A stretch of 31,124 nt of DNA from Sphacelaria rigidula (lineage: Eukaryota > Phaeophyceae > Sphacelariales): NCBI GenBank assembly GCA_964200075.2, contig CAXNAA020000051.1:1-31124 (forward strand), written 5' to 3'. Each line of letters opens with the position of its first letter. The stretch's first letter is position 1. The translations under genes and the position numbers were made by a program. Positions 1 to 31,124 of the stretch are shown piece by piece. Below the pieces are notes generated by a model that ran no database searches, was not told the DNA's origin, and was given only the letters and a program-made list of their open reading frames with translations.

Positions 1-690
1 TGGGTACACAAAATTCGACTTAACGGTCGACGAGAGAAAGGGACTGCTGTACCCCTCTCGCGATAAAAAAATAAAGGCAAGCACTGCAGAAGGAAGGTGG
101 AGTACTAAAAACAAACAAAAAATAAACAGCTCCTGTGTTGACCTTTCTTCTGTGTGACCCCGGCTGGTGCGTCCACATATACCGAAAGGTATAGACTGGT
201 GCCCAGAATAAATGGGACGACATAACACACATAATGGAATATGACGCTCTCATTGTGAGACATACATTAGTTCTTCACATTCCCACAGTGATCCGTCCAC
301 CTATAGTCCACCTGAGGGTGTCTGGCGCTCAGAGCGTTCAACGACAAAACGTCCGACGGCATTGCCGGCTCAGTTTTTCCAAAATATGATATTTGATGCA
401 TACAAGACTTTGACAGCGTCATCTGCGGTGCAGACCTCGATCGTTTTTTGCTGATGCAGGATGTACTCTGTATGCTTGTACCTTGAAAACTTCTCTAGGT
501 ATTATACGTCAGAAATGATAGTTTGACCCTTCAGGGTCACCTTCTTTACATGATTCGCAATTTTTTACCGTTACAGCGAGTGCTTGGTCCGTTATAGGGC
601 TCTCTTTGACTTGCCGGGAACATATCAGATGAATTATTTTGCGCCGCAAAAGGAGCATGATCTGTTGGATGTACATCGTTCGTATATACC
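1..690. other. Region upstream of the Cu-ATPase start
   Basis: No gene is recognisable. Short open frames on the minus strand look random. The region probably holds the 5' UTR and possibly the promoter or an extra first exon, but no promoter motif can be named. Confidence 0.4.
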
Positions 691-24934
<24,244 letters not shown>

Positions 24935-27672
24935 CGCTGTAAGTGCGGTGCAGGCAGACAGACCGCTGGGGATAAACGTCATTACGGTTCGCTCATGTTC
25001 TTTAGGTTATGCGGTTGCTTCTCTGCAGCAAAGCCAACAGGTTCGAGGCATCGATCACCATGTCCCGAAGTCGGGATCACTGTTCACCGTTAGACAGCTT
25101 GATGAGTTGAAACGTGCACTCTTGGTGTTCCGCATAGATTAGCCTTGCGTGAGGAAAAAAAGCGGCTAGCCGGAGGGCATTGTCTATAGCTTGCGCTTCG
25201 ACGAGCCGCAAAGAGCACCTCTTCATTCTCCACGATAATTTTACGGGCGTCTTTGTGCTTGTTTCTGCCATGTTGCATGACGCTTGGCTGGGTTGAGCAA
25301 CATCGTGATTATCCTGAGCACTGGTCTGTCGCCACCAAAAAAATGGTCTCGCTCGGTTCTGTTTTCGTGTCACGGGCTGTGGACGGTCTGCCCTGAAAAG
25401 GACTCACCGTTGTACCGTACCCTATACCGTGTCACGCGGTTTCGAGCAAAAATGCTACGGTAGGGGTGCACTTTTTGCGCAAAATCTTGTCTGGTTGAGG
25501 GGCTCCTAACGAGTCTAGATTGCACAAGACTATGGGTCAGGGCATCCCTGCTTGCAAATTCAATCGGGGTATCCCCAGCACATTGGAATAGTAATCCTGG
25601 TGTACTCTCACATATTTTCAAGAGTCGTGTTTTGGGTGAGATAAAGGGCTCCTAACAATTCTAGCCCCAGAAAATGTATGTGCACCCCTACCGTAGCATC
25701 ACTCTCCTGTATTCGTGTGGCAAGCGTTTCCATCTAGAGCTCCTGTAGTTAGTTGTCAATGAGATGTAGGATACAGTAGGAGCGGAAATTGGCATATCTG
25801 GCCGCGGTTGTGAGTCAGAGGACTGGGGCACATGAGCTTCACACGATGACGGAAGCTCTGGAACCTGTCCAAGGATCTCTGATGTGCGTTCCTCTCTTTT
25901 CTTCGAAATGGTGAGGTAGAGCAAGAAGGCAAAGAACTCGACGACAGAGACGTCTAAAATAGTGCAGCTGGCTGAACGAATTCGTAGTCTACCAGCCAAG
26001 CTGGAGGGAGGACGGGTAGCACAGGCAAGGATGTGCAGACTTGGTACCTGGTCAAGGTCAACCACTGAGTTTGAGGGTAAGGGAAACAGCCTAGCGGGAA
26101 ATTCGGTGTTTGTTTCAACCCTTGACCAGCCGGGCTCTATGTCGGATACCAGGTGGACGACATTCGGGAGGGTTTCAATCGTAGCTTTTTTCATGGGGAG
26201 ATCATGCTTGCATAGAAAAGGCCATTGCTACGTGTATGTGGTGCGTCAATCATTCGTGCATAATCTACGGTCGGTGTCACACGGGCATTACAGTTTGGTA
26301 CTGTGAAGCACTTGCGGTGATGGCCCCGAAGGTACTTGTGGCCATGTATGTACGAAGCTTTTCGCGCACAGCGGAATAAATGCAGGAAGGAAAAACGCGT
26401 GACTTCGCCTCCCTCAAGATATGGCAAAGAGCTACTGCGCGCCTTTCGGCTAGAAGTTGTAGTTTTGTGCAACGCAAGCTAGTCACCCACGTTTGAAATC
26501 ATTAGCTTTCACACAAAAGTGCATACTGTAGGAAGATCAGACATCACCAAAGCATGGATACGAGAGTTGGACGGGAAAAGTCACGTCAAGCAAAGGAATA
26601 AATAATAATAAAAAAGGGACAATCAGACGCCGGACAGACATACGCATGGGAAGACGTCATCTGAAGTCTACAAAACTAAGCGACAAATCGGCTACATATC
26701 CATTTAGCGTCCACCTACGCCTGCGGGAACCATTCTCCGAAACTTCCCTGTGAGGAACACTCCGAACAACTAGCACAGGCGGTTGAAGGGTGGGCCTGCG
26801 GCCACTAACTCGCCTGCGCAGACCCGCGACAACCCGCACCACCACTGTAAATACTGTTCCCCCCTAGCTTCGTCGCCAACCCCCACGCCTGCACACCTAC
26901 ACATCTCCTTGCATGAGAACAGCTAAACAAACCCTCCAGTTGTACGCCATCCTGTCGAGCTACACAGCCTCGTCGTGAGAACCAGAAACAGCCGCCATAA
27001 TATTCTACTTCCCTATCAACAAGCCACCGCTACCGAACCACGGTACATCGTGTTTGACCTCCACCCCAGCAGACAGCTTCGAGCCGCGGATTATGACACG
27101 GGACTTTTCCCATTACTGTACAGCAAAGGTAGAGTTGTGACACGTTCATGACCACGAACAGGGGAAGCCATGAAGGTATTTCAATGCTCAATTATCCACA
27201 CTTGTCGTGAGAAGTTGACTTGAACCTACCAAGTTTTGCTAATTGCTTACTGCTGCTGCCTGTTGCCCGTCCTCTTCTGCGCCCTTGTCTTTCCTTCTGT
27301 TCTGCAGCCGCATCTTGCTCCCTCCTCCGCACGCCCTTAATGCGTCTTCTGGGTGCACACATTTTCCTAGCACACTAGGCGCATATCGAGGAAACTTCTA
27401 CCTGCAGCACACAAATTGAAAACTTACAGTCTGGGGCAATTTCGCTTTCCAATATTGTTTCTTTCGTAGTCATTGCTTAACGATGAAATCCGGTGTAATA
27501 GTCATCATCCGACACTGAGCTGACCGCTTCAGCCGATATTTTCATCGCGGCTTTGATGCGGCTACCTCGAAATCTACAAGTCGGGCTCTATATACTTGGT
27601 GTGAACGAAAGCATGAATAAATGGCAATTTGACAAATGTCACGTTGTCCCAAGGGGTGAAAATCTACGAACA
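24935..27672. other. Convergent intergenic region
   Basis: Lies between the stops of the Cu-ATPase and purF and must hold both 3' UTRs. A gtaagt donor starts five bases after the ATPase stop. An inverted-repeat element occupies 25452-25699. A 168-codon minus-strand open frame (26194-25688) matches no family I know. No RNA gene was recognised. Confidence 0.7.
25452..25699. repeat. MITE-like element with 20-bp terminal inverted repeats
   Basis: Arms 25452-25471 and 25680-25699 are perfect reverse complements (atgctacggtaggggtgcac). Inside, gggctcctaac followed by tctag occurs twice as a direct repeat near 25500 and 25647. No target-site duplication is clear. Confidence 0.8.
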
Positions 27673-27897
27673 TCAAATCACGTCCACGACACCCCCCCGT
27701 GCCGAGCCAGTCATTCCCATCCCACCCATTGCGCCTCCCTTGCCGACGGAAACCCCAGCCCCCGACCGCTCCCCGGGATCGCCCTCCATGAGATCGGCGT
27801 TTGCTAAATACTCTCCTGTAAACATGCTATTTTCAAAGCCTTGTGGGAAGGTCCCAGGTCGAATTTCGCTCACGCACTCCTCTAGGTCTGACAAATC
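27673..27897 (-). CDS. purF: purF exon F: C-terminus and stop
   Basis: Encodes 74 residues and [12 protein letters not shown] and [11 protein letters not shown] correspond to the C-terminal helix and FECSVFNGVY-like motif of E. coli-type PurF. The last 40 residues are a Gly/Met-rich tail without a known match. No Fe-S cysteine pair is present. Confidence 0.93.
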   Translation of the reverse strand, partial: DLSDLEECVSEIRPGTFPQGFENSMFTGEYLANADLMEGDPGERSGAGVSVGKGGAMGGMGMTGSARGGVVDVI

Positions 27898-30861
27898 CTG
27901 GGAAAAAAGGGCAGAGACAGACACAGGGAAAGAAGATACTTCAGGAGTGTTCCTGCTCAATAGACTCCTCGGTCAACTTCAGCTGACTCTAATGCACCAC
28001 CACATATACTATGTACTGCGGATACATTTTTCGATGCATGTAAGGTGTAAATCTCACTTACGGTCGGACGTGCAGTACACCTAATGGTTGAACAACCTGG
28101 TGGTTCCTGGAGTGAACCATCCGAAACTTACCTAAGGAGAGTAGTAAGCAAGAAACTTCTCAGCACATGATTGAAGTGTGAAGCAACCTCTGCAACGTAC
28201 TGTGCTCAGTTACAGGGAAAATGCGTTGGATGTGCCGATCAAAACGGTTTGGCAAGATTTCTCAGGTGCCCACCATATGCTTGTGTCAGAGGTCGGGGTG
28301 TGCTGCGCGGTACAAAAGGAAGTGGTGGTGCATGAGTGCATTTGGGGGCGGAAACCGTCGTGAAAACACACACTCCAAGGTCAGATACGACCGACCAATC
28401 ACATATCTACTCGAAGACACGAGACGGAAACGCCCAGACTTCAGTTTGAACTCGAACCCAAGCGAGAGGCGAGGCAGAAAATCCGGTCGTTGTGCAATGA
28501 AAACCGCTGGTGAAGCAAAACTTATTTTAAGCCGTATCACTGCCAGCCGTACGCTTTAACGGTGTGGCAGGATGGGAGGATAGTGACACTACCTGGAAGA
28601 CGACAGCGTCTGCTCCAATGGCCTCCGCAATCTCGTTCTCCCCTAGTCCGAAGGCGAGCAGATCAGACTGTCGCGGGAGATCGATACCATAGCAGTTCGG
28701 GTGCCTCACCTGCTTGTTTAAAAAAACAAAATAAACATGCTTGAACAGTAAAACATCGCGTGTGAGAGAAGAGCGGTACACACACACACACACACACATA
28801 CACACAAGCTGGCTGTAAACCACCATCGGGCGGTTGAATGCGCGAGGGGCGACGTGTGCTTTTGGGTTATTGCACTCCAGTAAGGATAGCGGACGTGTGC
28901 ACATGATTACTTTTTCAACGCCAACATTGTTGAGACACGAGACCCGGCTTTTTCAAGAAACAAGACCCCAGCACGCCCAGGGGAAGATACTGTTCGTCTA
29001 CCTCAACGAAGTCCTTTCAAACGACACAACAGTAGACAGTCTGGCCGGTGGAGTTTTCGAGCAATTTTCAAGGTCGGCGGACTCTTACCTCGCGGGTACT
29101 GTATGCCGTTACCCGCGGTACTATAAACTCACCGGAGGGGAGGCCGAGCAAAAGTAAACCTTGCGTGCACCGGCTTCCCGAACAATTTTCACGATTTCCC
29201 TCGACGTAGTTCCGCGCACGATGGAGTCATCCACCAGAAGAACGGAACGCCCTTCCAACACGCACGAAACGGCCGACAGTTTTTTGCGCACGTTTTGCCG
29301 CCGAAACGCCTGTCCAGGCATTATGAACGTTCGCCCTACATACCTGCAGTAGTGCGGTGCGAGTTGGACGAATGGGTGAAGAAGAAAACGACCGGGGAAT
29401 ACGTATTTCTCCTTGGTATGGAGGGAGCAGGAGAGGAGGGGGGTACCCATCATGATGTGGTGAACAGGTTGTGCGGAACGGTTGCCTGCGAGCCCCCAAC
29501 AATCGATGGAGGTTTTGCTTCTGATGCTCGTTGGTGAAGCGCCGTTCCGAATGAATGAGCACATGTGCGCATCGATAAACTACGACGCCGAATCTTGCGT
29601 GTGTATGGCTTGAGGATAGATAGCGAGGACAGCAATATAGAGTTTCAAATTTGATTTAGAGTCGCCCACACGTAAGTGACACAGATGGACGATACACGAA
29701 GACAACTTGCAACAGAGCGGTCTTTGCCTGTTCTTGGCCAGGCCTTCTTCGAATGGCAGACCCAAGGATGCCGCGCAATGCATGGCAGCCACGCGGCTGG
29801 TCTCCGGCACAGGCACCACAACATCAACCTGTTCCAACATGAAACACGGGAAGACGTGTCAGTACCTAGCCAAGATACGTCAGGTCAACAGCTAGAACAA
29901 GTTCGGCGTTTTTGTCGATCGCGGCTGCTCTACAGGAATGACTGTTCTGATGCGATCAATGTGACAACTCAACGTCGTCATCCCGCCTTTCAAACATTGA
30001 GAAAGCCCTGCCATCGTGTTCGCCCCGGTGTCAACGTGTTTGAAAGCCTGCTTACCTCTCCCACCGGCAATATCTCTCTAGCGATCTTCTTTGCTAGCCT
30101 CAACCCCATCGCTTTCCGAGCTGCGTAGACCTGTGGAACAGAGTGGAGGAACGGGTGTCACCAGGCACCAAACGTGACGATGCAGTTCTTGCTACAAACG
30201 AGCACAGACAACACCAACTATGACGAACGATGACGAACGACGACGAATTAAAAAAAACACACACACAAAATAAAACAGAAAAACACATGACTTTTCCCTC
30301 AGTTTTGAATAAGCAAGGAACAGCTCACCATCACCACACCACCATCATGCAGACAAAATACAGAACCAAGACACCGCTCACCGGTACCCCATCCAAGATG
30401 CTGTCCGGACGAGCCATGTACACGTACTCGAACAAGCACGGCTTGAAAGGCACGCCCCTGCGCCCCTCCTCGTCTGCAACTCCGCCAACCCACCTACTAT
30501 ACGGCAACGCAGGCGTGCAATCCCTACTAGATACAGCCCCCGTCCGTACGTCCAAAAACACGGCCTCCCCCGCACCTACATCCCTCCTTATGGAAAACCC
30601 TAAACCTGTAAGCGCGGCCGATTCAGAAGCCACGGCGAGATCCATTTTGCCGGATCCCCCTCCGTCTCCTCCACTGCCGCCTCTTCCAATCAAAACATCG
30701 CTAGTTTGGCCACCGCTCCCGCCACCATCGTATCGGCTTCCGCCGGGACGGGATCCGAGACACAACGGACGCACCCCGTGAGGATCCCGGAATGCCAAAA
30801 TACCGCCTCCGTTTATCAAGACCGTTGCCGCATATCCCCCTCGACATCGCGACATCACCGC
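27673..30861 (-). CDS. purF: Amidophosphoribosyltransferase (glutamine PRPP amidotransferase), 5' part missing
   Basis: This enzyme makes 5-phosphoribosylamine from PRPP and glutamine, the first committed step of purine synthesis. Six exons are visible on the minus strand: 30861-30382, 30130-30056, 29828-29728, 29343-29133, 28709-28593 and 27897-27673. They give 1209 nt, 402 residues and a TGA stop. Visible motifs: FRDPHGVRP (24-32 of the fragment) and VASES in the Ntn glutaminase domain, [17 protein letters not shown], the flexible loop [13 protein letters not shown], and the PRPP loop [10 protein letters not shown] (256-265). The catalytic N-terminal Cys would be encoded beyond 31124, so roughly the first 150 residues are missing. 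The PETS and [10 protein letters not shown] motifs place it with E. coli and yeast enzymes rather than the Fe-S type with C-terminal cysteines. A Gly/Ser-rich insertion spans about residues 37-73. Confidence 0.95.
28593..28709 (-). CDS. purF: purF exon E: after the PRPP site
   Basis: Encodes 39 residues, [12 protein letters not shown] through IGADAVVFQ, which match the family motif YGIDMP and the strand that follows it. Acceptor agcag (AG at 28711-28710), donor gtagtg, phase 0. Confidence 0.94.
28774..28806. repeat. (CA)n microsatellite
   Basis: A run of CA units with one interruption in the intron between purF exons D and E. Confidence 0.95.
29133..29343 (-). CDS. purF: purF exon D: flexible loop and PRPP-binding loop
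   Basis: Begins with the last base of the split Arg, then [11 protein letters not shown] and, at residues 253-265, [13 protein letters not shown], the PRPP signature. It ends [10 protein letters not shown] at donor gtgagt. The acceptor is actgcag (AG at 29345-29344). Confidence 0.96.
29728..29828 (-). CDS. purF: purF exon C: start of phosphoribosyltransferase domain
   Basis: Encodes [16 protein letters not shown] to EEGLAKN plus two bases of Arg. The exon ends AACAG followed by gcaaag, so this intron uses a GC donor; no GT nearby keeps the KNRYVGR motif intact. Phase 2. Confidence 0.92.
30056..30130 (-). CDS. purF: purF exon B: helix linking the two domains
   Basis: Encodes 25 residues beginning [17 protein letters not shown], the conserved segment after the glutaminase domain. 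Acceptor ccacag, donor gtaagc, phase 0 at both ends. Confidence 0.93.
30382..30861 (-). CDS. purF: purF exon A: glutaminase domain, second half
   Basis: Encodes 160 residues. [19 protein letters not shown] and FRDPHGVRP are diagnostic. A Gly/Ser/Asp-rich insertion follows LCLGSR, before LAVASES. A second extra stretch of roughly 15 residues precedes [14 protein letters not shown]. The acceptor gtttaaaaag (AG at 30863-30862) and donor gtgagc (from 30381) are both phase 0. The open frame runs further upstream, to 30966, but those 35 residues do not look conserved. Confidence 0.93.
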
Positions 30862-31008
30862 CTTTTTAAACGTGCGCCAAAGTTGTGGGAAGTGTCCGGC
30901 GGGGGTAGATGGCGGGGGCAGGGGCACGTCTGACCAAGAGTGCTGATGCCAGGGGGGCGCACTCATTTGCTGCTTACCTTAGTCACTTGCCCACAGGCCA
31001 CGCTGGGG

Positions 31009-31075
31009 GGGTGTACTCATGATCATGCTTGCCATAGTCATCAGACCATTGACCTCGCACGCTGGGGGGGGGGGG
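31009..31075 (-). repeat. Repeat family A, short fragment in a purF intron
   Basis: On the minus strand, gaggtcaatggtctgatgac and atgatcatgagtacacc followed by C match the last 55 nt of the family. It lies upstream of purF exon A, presumably in an intron. Confidence 0.8.
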
Positions 31076-31124
31076 CGTAACCGTTTTTGGCTTTCCTTAG
31101 GACTTTGGCGATTTACAGCAGAAC

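Larger units (their letters stand above)
27898..30381 (-). other. Introns of purF
   Basis: Introns 30381-30131, 30055-29829, 29727-29344, 29132-28710 and 28592-27898. They contain a (CA)n tract near 28776-28806 and otherwise nothing recognisable. Confidence 0.8.

Noticed and set aside
25688-26194. Minus-strand open frame of 168 codons between the genes
   Set aside because: No family, motif or context supports it; kept only as a note because it is the longest open frame in the intergenic region.
30230-30781. Plus-strand open frame of 183 codons
   Set aside because: It is antisense to purF exon A; its Pro-rich composition mirrors the Gly-rich insertion.

Overview
The window reads as nuclear DNA of an intron-rich eukaryote. 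Two protein-coding genes can be rebuilt exon by exon, and they converge tail to tail. All 16 introns of the first gene and four of the five visible introns of the second have GT-AG ends; the remaining one is GC-AG. Introns are mostly 0.2-1 kb but reach 5.4 kb, base composition is close to balanced, and introns carry many dispersed and tandem repeats. This fits a stramenopile, most likely a brown alga. That placement is inference from architecture and from the plastid-type copper pump; no taxonomic marker was seen.

Plus strand, 691-24934: a P1B-1 copper ATPase in 17 exons. The exon phases close exactly, giving 3000 nt of CDS and a 999-residue protein. It has two N-terminal HMA copper-binding domains (GLRCGSC and GLKCGGC), a PAA-like membrane core, the TGE actuator motif, CPC in the sixth helix, DKTGT, HP, GDGVND, YN and MSCSS. 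Only about 12% of the locus is coding. The start codon and any targeting presequence are the least certain part.

Minus strand, 30861 down to 27673: the C-terminal 402 residues of amidophosphoribosyltransferase (PurF, first committed step of purine synthesis) in six exons. The catalytic N-terminus lies beyond the right edge of the window. The protein is of the E. coli/yeast kind, carries a Gly/Ser-rich insertion in the glutaminase domain, and has one GC-AG intron at the PRPP flexible loop.

Between the two stops (24935-27672) there is no recognisable gene, but there is a small inverted-repeat element. The large introns 1, 8, 9, 13 and 14 hold a roughly 510-bp C-tailed repeat with two full and several truncated copies, a second dispersed family with a purine-rich tail, a tandem array of about 390-bp units with a nearly perfect 61-bp foldback, a roughly 41-nt minisatellite, a 205-nt tandem duplication, microsatellites, and an assembly gap with artefact-like flanks. 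The two genes have no obvious functional link. I found no convincing new multi-gene system; the most notable signals are repeat-splice-site interplay and domain oddities in the two proteins.
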